Shown piece by piece: positions 1 through 12,981 of a stretch of DNA of 64,000 nucleotides. Every line of letters starts with the position of its first letter. The stretch's first letter is position 1. The translations under genes and the position numbers were made by a program. Source of the stretch: Zonotrichia leucophrys gambelii (taxonomy: Eukaryota; Chordata; Aves; Passeriformes; Passerellidae); the NCBI RefSeq assembly GCF_028769735.1, contig NC_088173.1, forward strand, positions 24,616,038 through 24,680,037, written 5' to 3'. Under the pieces are notes generated by a model. The model was not told the origin of the DNA and searched no databases. It saw nothing but the letters and a program-made list of their open reading frames with translations.

Positions 1-3000
1 AATTCCAGTGTCCTGAGGCTGTACTGACAATGAAGAAAAATCATGCACGCCACAAGATGGAAGCACTGTGTCTTTCTCCAGCTTGGCAATATGGCTCAGC
101 ATTTCAAGTTTGTCTCTTTGTAGACACATGATTTCCTGTTGCCTACTGAATACTGGCCTGGGAACCAACCCACAATGTTGAAATATTATTCAACATCTAT
201 CCAAATATGAAGCCACCTTCCTCAAGGTAGGGTCTGCTGCAGGGAGAGCAGGTGACTACTGTAGGTACTTACATGGTTCCCATGAGAGCAGCACTGAGGC
301 AGCTCACTGTCCCTCATGTATTCATCATTACAATGCCTCCTCTGTAAAGAGATTATCTAAGTCCTGACAGACCTTCTTGACAAAGCACTTTGCCCAAGAT
401 GATTTTAAAGACCCAAAAAAGTAGGAACTAAATAAATTTTCCTGGTGGCCACTGAGCTCAGAGTCTACTATTCTCTGAATGACCTTTCCTTGCATCACGC
501 TAGGTTTGCATACCACATCAAGTTTAGGTACAAATGTTTTTACACAGCACATCTAATTTCTTTCTTTTAAACAAGAAAAGTGTAAGGTAGTGGTATGCTA
601 CCAAAAGACCCTGAACACTACAGGGTTTCATAGCTTTAAAGGACTGAAAATTATCTTAAGACCTATTTTGTTAATCATGTTTCATTCGTAACAGTCATGT
701 TATTTCACAAATAGCTGCTGTATAGCCATATTTGCACTTGCACTGCATTTCCTCCACATTTTTTATACAGCAAGCAAAATTTTATTACCCTACTTGAGGA
801 GATGCTGAAACCCAAAGAAAATAAAACAAACAAAACAAAAAATAAAACTAATGAAACAAAAAATAAAATTTCACATAGTAAGTGAGTAAGTGTTCTGAGT
901 CTGCAAGAAAGCAACCCAGAATTAGAGAAATGTCATGTGAGTCCTCTGGCTCCTTCATCATGTTTTGTGTGTGGCATGACAACAGTGGGGACCACATGCA
1001 TGCTCTGCTGGGCTGGAGCTCCAGCAGCCATAGACAGGCAGCAAGTCTGTCACTGAACACACCATGAAGCAGAGCTTTAAGCAGCCAGAACAACATTGCT
1101 TGAACAGCAGAAAGGTAAGAGGTGGTTTGAAAGCCAGCAAAATACTCAAGCACAATGATGAGCCCATAACCTGAATTTTCAATGCAATCTTGTGAGCTGA
1201 GACTGTCCACAGAGGAATAAGTAGTAGGTGAGGGTGGAGGACTAAATGGTAGCAAGTTGGTCCATTTAGGTCTTAATTTAAGGAAGTTCTTGGTAAGAAC
1301 CAAAGTTGGTTTGCAGTCTGGGTACCTCCCAGCTTTTGTTTTCCACATGATTGCTCTCCCTACACATAGAAAAAATATTTGAGCTGACTTGAAAAGCTTT
1401 CTCCTACTTTTCAATTCAATGCTCAAACACTTAACTGCTCTTTCTTGTCCAGTTGCATTGGTCTTTGCTTTCTCACATTTTAATCCCCACCCACACTTCC
1501 TTGTCCACCAGTTTTTGTTCGCAGTTTCTAGAAAAGAAACACTATGAACTAAAATTGAGGTGAATCGAGGAAATAACAGTTCTGAATTAAACAGTCTAAC
1601 ACCTTAAGTGTGAGACACAGTGAGCCCTGATCTGAATGCTAGCCCATTCCTTTATCTAACCATTCACCCCAGAAGGTAACTATGCAGATAATATCAGAAA
1701 GCAGTGCTGCAAACATACTGTGGCTAGGTATTTACTGGGAGGCACTTGAAGAAGTTACTTGCACAATCATGCATCATTGGGTTCAAGGTAGACTTTAAGC
1801 GCTGCTTAAACCTTTCAGTTCATATCCTGTTATCTTTGTCTGCATACTAAGAAGATTTTAAATCTCCAGACCTTCCTTCATGTCTAGTAACAGGTTAGCA
1901 AAAAAATCTGCAAGGCAATGAGAAAAATATTTTACAGATACATTAACATCAATCTTCCATGCAGCAAAACATAATAAAACTGCAAGAATATTCATTACTA
2001 TTCAAAATATTTTAGTATCTATATATTTCAGGTTTCAAACGCAAACATTTTAAAAATAACTGCTCCTTAAAAATGAAGCACATGGTAACCTAAGTGTAAT
2101 TTTACTTCTTGAAACTTTTTTTGCATATAAAATACTCCAATGCTTCTGTAAATGAATCCCAGCAATAATGAAACAAATGCCATGAAAACAAACACAAAGT
2201 AACTTATGAGGCAAAATAAAGAGTCACTGCTGAGTAAAGCCATTTCATTGGCGAGCATCTCAAAACAAGCAAAAAAAGTTTTGTACTATTTGATATGTCC
2301 AACATGCAATTTTAAGTAACTCTCCTATGAAACTGTAGACAAGGAGAACTCAAAGACCATGAATTAATTCTCTCATCAATTTATGACCTGTCTCCAGTGC
2401 TGTTTCTCTGCTTTCATACCAAGAGGAAGAGGCAGGTTTACAGACCACACTCAGCTGCAGACAAGAGGTAAATAAGCTTAATTAATCAGAAAGAATTTGT
2501 TAAGTACCTACCTCCTCATAATTTTCTTCAGCTCCTCTGCAGTCTTCAGCCTTGCAAAACTCTCCCATTCTGTATGACCCCACAACAGACTCTTGAGTGA
2601 TTCATTGTGGCAAACTTCCTTCTGCTCAGCTTCAGATTAGCTGATGTGGAAAAAAAAATTAAACAAAGGAAAAAAATAAAAAATTAAGGCACTGACAAGA
2701 GAATCTAAATTCTTAAGAATCAGTGGATCTGGTTAAGGCAGTCTGTTCTTCCACCACGACAAAGAGCTAGCTTAGTGATTATTGACTTTGGTTGTAGGTC
2801 ACTAGGGTGCTAATGCCAGGAAGGCAAAAGGAATCTTGTCCCTTGATAGGATTTAAAGGTAATCTTCAGGAGAAAGAGTGAGAGCAGCTAGTACCATTTG
2901 GGAGTGTGATTGCTAATCCAGTAATAATGCATGACTGATTTATTAACTATTTCACTTGCAGAAACAAATGGAAAAAGATTCTGCCAACAATCTGCCATTC

Positions 3001-6000
3001 TTTGGTGGAGACCGCATGGTCTGAATCCATTTCTTAGAGCAAAGCTGTGGCAAATGCTGAGCCTGTGCACTTCAAAATGAGGGATTAATTTCATCTTAAT
3101 GCATAATCCTATATGCTTACAGAGGAGCAAGAGCTGCAGAGAATTTTTTAAAAGCATGCAGAAATATATCCAGTGTGTTATATATGTTTATAGACAAAGA
3201 GGAAGAAATATTTCTTCATGCATTTTTTTCTCTTGTTTATCACATCAGCAGTAGCTAAAGTAGGTCACATGTACAAAGTTAGCCATTACTGTTTCCCCTA
3301 CTTCTTCCCCTCCACCCCCAAATCCTAATTCCAAGCATGACATTGCCACAAAAGCAGCCAAACTGCATGCTGTAGGTGACACATTGTAGGCTGCTCTTCA
3401 ACTGCACTATGGGGCCTTGAAGAACACTGGAACCCCTTATACAAGAAAACAGTATTTCTTTCAAAAGGTTTACAATCCAACCAGATACCCCAGTGAAACG
3501 GCTGCATTAACAGCTCAGGCAAAAATCATTCATTCACAGCATTCTGTAAATTCCCATCCTATAGGCACCTATTTGTATGTTGCAATGATACATGCAGGGA
3601 AGAGACTAGCTGAGTTACACAGTGGCCCAAGTACAAGTGTTAGAGGCAGAAATGTTCACCCTGAAGGGCCAGCTGTGCAATGCTCAGCTGTCACATACCC
3701 ATTGAGCCTTTTAAACTGAATTCACGTCTCACTTTCAGGATTCTTCCCTAGTCAGGTATCCCAATCACATTTATTCCCTGTTATGGCTTTTTAAGAGAGC
3801 ACTGCTTTTGAAAGAAAAGCTATTAACACTTGCATTATGTCTTCATGCCAGGAGAACTTCTCCAAGTTGTCAGTTTAATTGTCAATTACTTTATGTACCA
3901 GATACCTCATAAAATGAGTCAGTATGTGGGTCTTGGTTCAAACAATCTGCATTCAGTATTACAAAGTAAGTGAGATTCGTTAACTATCAATAAACAAAAT
4001 AAATAAAAGAGACTAAAACAGAAAGAATCTGAGGTAGAACAGCCTATAAGAAAACCAAAATTTCTCTAGGCCCTTACCCAGATCCCTACAGCCAGAGCTC
4101 TTCGTCTGTATGAATTCTGCAGCAGCTCAAAAATATTGCTGAGCCTTCTGCCACATTTTTAGCTCTTCAACTTTTGCCTTCTTCATTCAATAAAACATGT
4201 TATTAACACTCAAATACAACCCACTGCTCTTCACAGAGCAAAACCCCCTCCATTCAGCAGTCCATTTCCTGGATGAACAAAGGAATATGAACAAAGTTGG
4301 CATGAAAGTAGGTAGAGCAGCTGGCCTCAAGCCATCAGCTGCACAAGGTGTGCATCCAGTGTGACATTATACGAGATCTAAATAGAAGCATCGCCTGCAA
4401 GCAATCTAAAATGTTAAAGCTTAAGATCCCACCAAAACTGGATCACTCTTTTTCTTTTAAATGAATGTCCTAGGGAAGACTTGAGTAAGAAGCTGTGAAC
4501 AGCATGCAAGTAGAAAAATATTTGCATACTGGTGCTTTCTCAGCAAGTGCTCTCACTTGCACTGTGGGCAGTTTCACTGCTGATGTGAGAGCCCTGCCTA
4601 ACTCTGCACCTCGCCATGCTTTGGCTTGTATGGTGCAATATCATATTGTGCTTCATCTTCACAATTCATCTCAATGACTTCTTCAGACAGATTTGGACCC
4701 ATCCTCTGATAATTTATGAATCCTGGAAGCTGATCTGGCTGTCAGAACATCTACTCAATTCATGTATTTCCTTACCTTGGTTAAGTAGTGACCTTAAAAA
4801 GCAGTACAGAAATAACAAATTGTCTCAGGATGGCTGTGTGTCATTAAAAACTGGGACAATGGCATAACATCAGAAAGCTTTCCCTCCACTTCACAAGCCT
4901 GATTTTGTCTAAGGAATGGAAAGGACTGCAAATAAATAGCCATAGGTTACCTTAGCAAAGGGAGGTACAAGAGCAGGGCACATTTCAGGTGGAACAAAGG
5001 TTTCAAGTCAGTGAGGCAGTCTGGTCTGTCACAGTCTAAAGACAGGAACCTCACATGTTAACAGGTTAAGTCAAGTTGAAAAATTATCCTAATAATCTGG
5101 TTTCCCACAAAGTATATTACCCCCAAACCCAATTACAATCCCACTATATTTTCTTTAGTACAACATTATCTGTCAAAAATTAAAGTGATTTAGTAGGCAT
5201 GTAACTATTTTGTAGAAATTGACTGAAGTCTAAATTTGATTAAATTTTAAATAAGGACTTGCTTACTTTTCTTCTCCAGTACAGATAATATCTTTTTCCT
5301 TACTTAGCTGGTACATATTCAGCACCAGATTAATTTAAAACACTGGGACTGTATCAACTGTGTCTCTGTCCAATATCCTAAAAATACCACACTCTTCTTC
5401 CCTTCCCCCCCCCTGCCCCATGCTGATAGAAAGTAAAATAGCCTTTTATTGTACTACCTCTTACTTGCAGCCTCCACACAAATTGTTCTCTCAAGGCCTT
5501 TAATGCCTTCAGAGGAGGAAAGTCATAAATATCCCCTGGCTGTAGTGCCTGATATTTGACAGCTCATGCTGGCTATTCTAGGTCAGTACCAGAGTCCCTG
5601 GCTGTGCCACCAATCTCAAACATATAGACACAAAACATTAAATTAACCAACATAAACACTGTAATATCTTAACACCAAAATATTTAAATGTTCTATTCCA
5701 GGACTCTGTATATTATATTATATATATTCTATGTTTATAAAATATAGAATATATATAGTATTCTATTCCAGGACACTGTATATATGTACATAGTAACTTG
5801 ATCTTTCTGTATCAGTTCAGTCATAGACTTGGACATGTTATTTCTAACCAAAAAGTCACACAGAAAAAAAAGCCTAGTCCATTGCAGTGAGTACTGTACC
5901 ACCCAAGAACTGCAGGTGGGTAATTTGCAGTTCACTCTCCCGTCTGAAGGATTACACTGACAGGAAGAGAAATTGAAAAGGTTGTCTCTCACAAGCCTGT

Positions 6001-8419
6001 CAGTTTCTTCCTCACAGAAAACACTGCATCTTCAGGGTTGAACAGTCTTCACACATAAATCTTAACACTTCTGTAAACATCTGCATGATGGTTCATCAAT
6101 TACCCTGCCTTGCCTTCTGTCACCAGCAAAGTTTGGGAAGACCTTCTTTCTCTCACTGGAGAGTGACTTTTTCTGGAATAAAAGTCTATGTCGTCTCTTT
6201 GTTCCCCATCTAGAAAGAGAATGAAAGAAACATGGCTAATTGTTAATCTTATTAATTGCCTTACCAGAGACTTTTTTACCTCCTTTTTTTAATGCACTTT
6301 GCTGAATTTCACTAACTCCCTGAAGTCTCTCACATTTGTCATTGCTCAGTGCTTTGAAGCTGCAGCACGATGCAAGAAAGGGCAGAGACACTGATGCCAC
6401 CTCAGTACGAACTGATTCCACAACCAGCCATCCCAGGATGGCTTTTTGAAGCAGCTGTGTATACATTATGCCCTAGGGACAAACCTTACTTTTTTTTCCA
6501 AAGGGCAGCTTTGAGTCTGATTGTCACCTTAAGACTGCCCAGGTAAATGAGCAATTATTTCTATTAGCACTGAAGAACAACTGGAGGCTGGGTGTAGTGA
6601 GATTCACACATTCACTCATCACCCTTTCAGGCAGGACCCTTTTTATCCTTATTCTGTACAGCAGGTAAGCAGCTTGTTCACATCACCCTGACCTGCAGCA
6701 GGGGTTTCCAGGCATAAGAAAAGAGGTGGGGGAAGGAGAGAGAGAAACAGAATTATGCACAGAGAACCCTATCTGCTAGTCAGGAAGAAAAGACAAATCA
6801 AACTAAAAAGATCCATGACCCAGAGGAGGTTCTCACATTACCAATTACAAAATGCTACAGCTTTGATCTCTAATCCACATTCTCTTATTCCTCCTCCTCT
6901 TTTTACATCTCTGAGCAATTATTATGCCTTATCTTACTTGGAGCTAGAACTGTGAGTCTGGGGAGACCAGATCTTTGTAAAGTGCTTTATCCTTTTGTGG
7001 CAACATTAAAAAGACAGATTTCCATAACTGCATTTTTCTCTGGGAGCAGGATTCCTTTCCTGATACAGCAGGTAGTGGTAGCTCTCTAGCATAATGGAGA
7101 ACTTGGGGACTCTGGACTGGAAACAAGTGCAGAGTATCAATACATAAATTTTAAAACCCAAGAGAGCCTCTTCCCTTATTTTAATGCAACTGATAGAGTT
7201 TCCCAGGATCTTCAAGGATAATTCAAGAACCCAATCAGTCCTTTCTGCTTTAAAGTCCCCAAAACTAAAAAAAAAAAACAAAACCCAAAACCTTAACCAA
7301 TCAACCAACTAAACACAACCCTCTCACACCTGCAACTGAAATGTTAACCAAAAATTAACCTCTTTTTCTTCAGGACTTACAGGGCCAAATTCTGCTTAAC
7401 AAGGCAACCCAGGCAAACCCAAAGAATCAGTGAGTTTGACCCCTGGCATTTTATTCTCTGCAACAAACCAGCTAAAGGTCACACTTACAAAGATGTGCCT
7501 ATTTCATCTATGCTATGGGTGCACAAACAAGCATGGGAGAGAGAACAGGAAAATGTCAAGAGAAGAAAATTCTCTGAGAGTTGACAAAATTCAGGAAAAA
7601 AAATATAGCGAGGATAGATTTTGTCTGAAGAGGGGCTAAACAACCCTCATTTCAAATAAGAAGTGTAAGATATTTGATTTTCCTGCTGATTCCTTAATGT
7701 TGTGACTTTGAAAGCAAGAGGAAGGGTGTACAATGGAAGGGGACAATGTTTCCTCTCCTATTACACAAGGAAGGAGAGAAAGTGAGCTCAAATCTATGCT
7801 TCACTGCTCACAGTATTTGCTGACTGGCAGAGCTGAAAAGGTTTAGGGGTATGACATCCATGGGCAAGGAGGCAGCTCATCATCTGCCTCCCTTGCAGCA
7901 GCTGATACTCAGCCAACACACTCCTGCTCTGATGTCAGTGGCCTAAATGAGGGCCATACTCTGATAGTTTAATCTCAGGAAATCTCTGCTGAATTATTAG
8001 CGAGGCTCTGACTCCCACAGCAACTGCACACAGCTCCTCAAGCACAGAGGAGATTCGCCAGCTTCTGATTCAGGCAGGGAAGAGTCTGCAGCTATTGACA
8101 CTGCTGCAAACTTACTTTCAAGACAGATCTGCTTACATCAGTTCTGCTTACCATGAACCCTCACTGAACAGAAGAACATTTTCCAGTCCCTCAAGAAATT
8201 CAAGCTGGGCTATGTCAGTAATAATTACTAAGTGAACAAAATGCCACACTGAAAAAAAATATTTAGAATAAATGAAAATACTGTAACAGCATTTCATCTT
8301 CCCTTTTTCTGTCTGAAAAGCTGAAATCTCTTCAGCTTTCAGAGTCTCTTGTGGATATAATAATTTTATATATAACTGGAAGACTTGTTCATGACGCATT
8401 TGCCTGTATTACCAAGTGG
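1..8419. other. Non-coding stretch, no gene seen; AT-rich hairpin near 5.7 kb
   Basis: AT-rich unique sequence with A-rich runs (780-870, 2640-2690). The longest frame (848-1426 minus, 192 codons) has no domain, a skewed composition and no flanking exon support. If TRIM2 starts at the CpG island this would be its first intron. No TRIM2 RING, B-box, filamin or NHL exon is present. Confidence 0.5.
5691..5783. repeat. Direct repeat of 23 bp flanking a perfect AT-rich hairpin
   Basis: TTCTATTCCAGGACTCTGTATAT at 5691-5713 recurs with one substitution at 5761-5783, 70 bp apart. Between them TATATATTCTAT (5721-5732) and ATAGAATATATA (5744-5755) form a perfect 12-bp inverted repeat with an 11-base loop. 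Confidence 0.85.
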
Positions 8420-8780
8420 ATTTTTAGTCCAAAAGCCAGACATCCATTATGCAGCCTGCTAAATGATTTACACTGATTGAGCACGCACGGTATGCAGCTC
8501 TTGCAAATTTTATATGCTGGCTGTATGGAGAATTAATGCTTGCTGATTATGCTCCAAATAGCAATGAACCCAATTACCTAAGCCACTAACTCCCAGCAAG
8601 GAAGTCAGAAATGCAGCTATTGCTTCAGTACCTTAAAGTGATATTTACTGTTTGGATCTTAACTACTGTAATTTGAAGTAAATGGGAGATTCACATTAGT
8701 GAAGAACACATCCGTTAGTTCAAAATCACCTCTTTTAATGGCCATTGTTAATTCCTTATGCTCTAGAGTTTGTATTCCAG
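8420..8780. promoter_or_regulatory. Candidate conserved non-coding element (function unknown)
   Basis: Repeat-free, frame-free AT-rich block with dense homeodomain/POU-like words (ATTAATGCTTGCTGATTATG at about 8532-8551), a palindromic AATGGCCATT at 8737-8746, and a SOX-like ATTGTT at 8744-8749. The texture suggests an enhancer-type element. Conservation cannot be seen from a single sequence. Confidence 0.2.
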
Positions 8781-11700
8781 CCTAAGGCTTTAACCCACAC
8801 CTGGGAAAGTAGACAAGAATCCAGCTACTTTGGGAATCTGTGCGACTTCCCAGGTGTAGCCACCAAGATAAGAAGCCTGAATAAAAGGGCAATTTTCGGA
8901 GAGAAATGTAAGGACACATCTTAATCATCTTGTGGCGAAAAAATTACTTCTATCATCCAGAGAGCCAGAATGAACTTTGGCATGAGGAACAGGGACTAAT
9001 GACCGCAGAAGAATCACCCAAAAAGATAAAATCGTGGCTGAAAATAGTATGCAGAGGTTACCTAAACAAAATGTTTTTCACATAGAGCCAAGTCCATGGT
9101 AGATATTGAGATTCTGGGCCTTGTCCACTTGAGGGTCAATGGGGATTGAGCGATCACCTCTCTGGCTCTGCCTCCCCCATGGGAATTACTTTTTTTCCCA
9201 TGTCATAATGGAACTTTCCTCGTGGCAACATTTCAGTGTTGTCCATTATGCCCTCATTGTGCACAGCTGGGCACACCAGCTGTGTTACCCTGTGACAGAG
9301 CAGAGCCATCACCACAGGCACCCCATGCCTGTGACAGTGCAGAGCAGTGACAGCAGTGGGCCTGGGGTATGGGTGCAGGACCAAAGGGACATCACCACCA
9401 GAGGAAACAGCTGCAGTTCCACAGATCAGGAGCAGCTACAGATTTAGCCAGGAGCTTCACTTAATAGCTCATCTTGCATTTCAGAGCTCTGACGCACACG
9501 CAATTGACTGACGTCACCACACAGCCCTGCATCCAGCGTGCTGCTGAGCTCCATGGAAGGACTTACAGCTAGGACTGGAATAACAGGAAAATCAGGGGAG
9601 GATGCAGAACAAGCTTATCCTTTTAAGTTCATAAAGCACCTGTCACACAAAACACTTCTTTTTTTCATGAGCACAGAAGTCACACATTAGATCACAGAAT
9701 TACATGAAAAAGCCAAAAATTACCAATATGACTGAAATCACACCTCCCTCCTCTTGTTCAACAATCTCATTATTAAGACCAATGGCCAAGTGACCTTCCA
9801 TTTCAATCAATAATGAAATTGCTGTCTATAGTCAGTAAGGTTTTGGCTCCTGTTCCAAACTTCTAGGTGCACCCACAGGTACAGTCACTACTGCAAACCC
9901 CCCTGGTGCACACCTCAGGGGACTAAGCACCGATGTAACCTCCTAAATTTAGCAATATAATTCCAAAATTTAAAAAATAAAATTTAAACAAAAGATTTTT
10001 TTATAATTTAGATCTAAAAAAAAACCTAATTAAAAACCAAACAACCGAAAACTCCCCTCTCTAATTAACACTCTGTTTTGCATGTGTGAATCTTTGACCT
10101 TCCAAAACTCTCTAATTATTTTTATAGATATTAATGGATAGGGCTAAGCCATACTGTGAAATCTAAAATGGCTGCCTGCATCTATCTGTAGGGTTTGGTA
10201 ATGGCAAATAGTGCTCACCACTGAAACAGAAATTTCCCAGTTAGCAAAAGGTACAGCTCCAATTGCAGAGATCCAGGCAAAGCAGAAGGAAATTAATTAT
10301 GAAACTCCTCTTTACAAATGTCATTTGAGGATTCATTTCATATCCCTTTCTCCTGGAAAGAAAGATAAGATTCTTTGGAGGATCATTCTGGGGACCAGTT
10401 TATCTGCCCATTCTCTTTCCTGCCCTACATCTTTCAGAGTACTTTGTGCAGTGGCTAAAAAGGGGGTTATGAACAGATGGCTGTTTGCTCTGATAACTGT
10501 GTCTGTTCCTAGTCAGATTAATTGGTTGCAACCCAGTTAAAGATTAGAGTCTGGTAAAATGATACAGACAGTCCCTCAGTTACTCTTTACTGTCTATATG
10601 AAGAAGAAAAAATACACCCATAAGAATGAAAATGGAGTTTCAATACCTGCTAGGGATTATGCCAAACACATTGCCATAGAAAAAGTACAGTATTTACCCT
10701 TCCAGACTACAGTTTCAAAGAGTATAAAATTTATAGGAACGTGAAGGTCAAATACAGGTTTGAAGGCACAAGATGTTCTTGTGGATCAACAAATCAGAGC
10801 AGTATCAGTGTCATGATTACTTTTCATTTATCCAGGCCTTTGGCATCAAGCTGCTCATGAGACTTAGGGGCTGCAGCAGCATCTAATTTCATACCTCTTC
10901 TGATTACATTGAGAAGAGATTCCCCTTCAAACAACTGGGAACACGCCAGGAGACAGAAGCATTGTACTGATACTCACTGAAGAGGAGATTGGGTTGACAT
11001 CAGTAATTATAACCCTCAGTGCATGGCAAGATAATGGCAAAACCCATGCAAGGCAATCAATAAAGAATGAAAGGATGAGAACATAAGTAGGGCTGGCCTG
11101 TCTGATTATAGAGGAAATAGAGACCAGCTCACAAACTTGATTGCGCGCTCTGAGGCTGTGGGATTGATTACCAATGGTTATCAGGGAAGTGCAACCACTT
11201 CCACAGAGTGCTTGACACAGAGCTGCAGGGCACTGTAAAAGGCAGCACTCACCCTGCAACAATGAAAGCACAACACATGCACTCAAAAATGGTTAACTTG
11301 GCAGGCTCACAAAGATGCTGGGGAAACCTTTTCAGCTGAGCCAGTTTCTAGTGGGGGTTCTGCATGGTTTCATTCTGGGTACACAGCCCGTAAAACAATG
11401 TATTTTCCTCCCTGTTCTGTGAAATAAAACCATACCTAGCATACACATGTATGTTTAACATCCTGAGACTGACAAAGAGTAAAATAACTTGATAATAAGT
11501 AAGTTCAGTTCAGTAATACATAGCACACAAGCAAATGCAATACAATAAATGTTAGAATAGCATGCATAAGCCTTGCAGGACAATGGCGTATTCTAGAAAG
11601 CACAGAACTTGAAAAGAATTTTAAAGACAAAATTAGGACACTACAGACATAGCTGAAGAAGCAAAATGAGTGTGCAGCACAGTCTTTCTTTTTGCACTGT

Positions 11701-12349
11701 GCTGCAGGGGAAGGCAGCTGTGGAAGAAGAGCTTGTCTCTCAGATCTTTGATTAAGAATTTGGGAGGAGTTATAAAGCAGCACAAAGTAAAAATAAGAGC
11801 TCAAGAAAATACTTTGCAGGAGAGGCCTATTGGGCTCCAGCTGTTTGGGCTATCAAAAGGAAGACTAAAGAGATTAATCAGTTACAGTATATAAATCCTT
11901 CAAAAGGAGAAAATTAAATTAGAGAGATCCTTAACACAGTAAAGACACACACACACACATCTGAAAAACTCTGTAGTTCAAGCCAAGAAAACTAATTTGT
12001 GAAATCAGACAAAGGCGTAATCTACAAGGTGATTAACCAAAGAAGCAATGTACCCAGGGAGTTTTTTCATCTTTGCTTGGTGCTGCCAAATCAAGACTGG
12101 ATCTCTTCATGGAGAATAGAAGCTTGAGTCTGACTCTTCAGACTAGGGGGGGAAAAAATCAAAATTCTGCCAAAAGCACCAGTTCTCACCCTGTGGTGCT
12201 CACCTCTAGTTTACTTCAGAAGTTGCATGGTCTTGTTCTCGCTCCCAGTGCTGAGATCCAGCTCTGGTATCACTCACCAAGAGGCCGCTAAGATTTATCC
12301 TCTCCCACCAGCAAGTCTCAAGTTTCTTTACTTTCCTCACTCCACATAC
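8781..12349. other. Non-coding stretch (intronic if TRIM2 starts at the CpG island), no gene seen
   Basis: Unique AT-rich sequence. It includes a perfect palindromic CRE at 9509-9516 and an (AC)n run near 11946-11960. Short open frames here (for example 10927-11286 minus) lack any recognisable feature. Confidence 0.5.
9509..9516. promoter_or_regulatory. Perfect CRE palindrome TGACGTCA
   Basis: TGACGTCA, the full CREB/ATF site, lies in a small group of retained CpGs (CTGACGCACACGCAATTGAC just before it) in otherwise CpG-poor DNA. A motif match only. Confidence 0.35.
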
Positions 12350-12780
12350 CTTTAAGCAGCTTGGTGAGCAGGCATGACCATTTTTTAATGCACGTCACGA
12401 AAGCCAAAATTTCCTTTCCAAGCCGATACCCAAACCCAGAGGGAAAGGCTCATCACCCACGCGATGAATGGCCCTAACACAGACTTTAAACGTCTCTCAA
12501 CCCCAGCCTCATCTCTCACTCTGCTACACTGCCCGTGCCATGCCCTACGTGTGCCTCGCACTCCCTTCCTGCCATGTAAAATTCGGGAATTTGCGGGAAT
12601 TCACAGGGCACGGCCGCCCGCCAGCAGGGAACGGCCCTGGGCCGCTCTCCCGCCGCGAGGCCTCTGGCGCCATCCAGCGGCGGCCGGGGCGGGACGGGCG
12701 GGCCGTGAGGGGCGGGCTCGGGGCCGCCGGCCGGCTGCCCCCATAAAACAACATTTCCCTGGGAGCTCCTCCCCACAGAT
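12350..12780 (-). ncRNA. Candidate non-coding first exon (5' UTR), possibly TRIM2
   Basis: A minus-strand transcript starting about 30 bases below the TATAA at 12809-12805 would run through the island and reach a strong donor, TTAAAG|GTATGT, at 12350/12349. The roughly 430-nt segment has no long conserved frame, fitting a 5' UTR exon. The start, the donor use and the gene are all inferred; typed here as an untranslated exon for lack of a better category. Confidence 0.22.
12664..12682 (-). promoter_or_regulatory. CTCF-like motif 1 in CpG island
   Basis: CTGGCGCCATCCAGCGGCG resembles the reverse CTCF core (GCGCC[A/C][C/T]CTAG[T/C]GG), with one core mismatch. Confidence 0.25.
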
Positions 12781-12962
12781 CCGGCAACATCCCCTTGGGG
12801 GCGGTTATACCCCAGGAGCAAATCCCCAGAGCCGCTCCGGGCCAGCTGGAATGGAGCTTGACTGCCACACCCCCTCCGCTAATTAACTCTTGGCCCGGCT
12901 CTCCTCTCTCCTTAATGAGCGGGAGGGAAAAAATCTCCCAAGTGTTCCCTAAAGAGCTCCGT

Positions 12963-12981
12963 CACCGCCATCTGCTAGCGG
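12963..12981 (-). promoter_or_regulatory. CTCF-like motif 2 in CpG island
   Basis: CACCGCCATCTGCTAGCGG resembles the reverse CTCF core (CGCCATCTGCTGG variant). The CCGCCATCT part also fits YY1. Confidence 0.3.

Noticed and set aside
848..1426. 192-codon open frame on the minus strand
   Set aside because: No recognisable domain, overlapping frames on both strands, skewed Ser/Leu composition, no splice-consistent neighbours. Treated as chance.
2067..2258. Hydrophobic 63-codon frame resembling a membrane segment
   Set aside because: AT-rich DNA yields Phe/Leu/Ile-rich translations by chance; no supporting context.
1..12349. TRIM2 coding exons (RING, B-box, NHL)
   Set aside because: None found on either strand; the window would hold only its 5' region at most.
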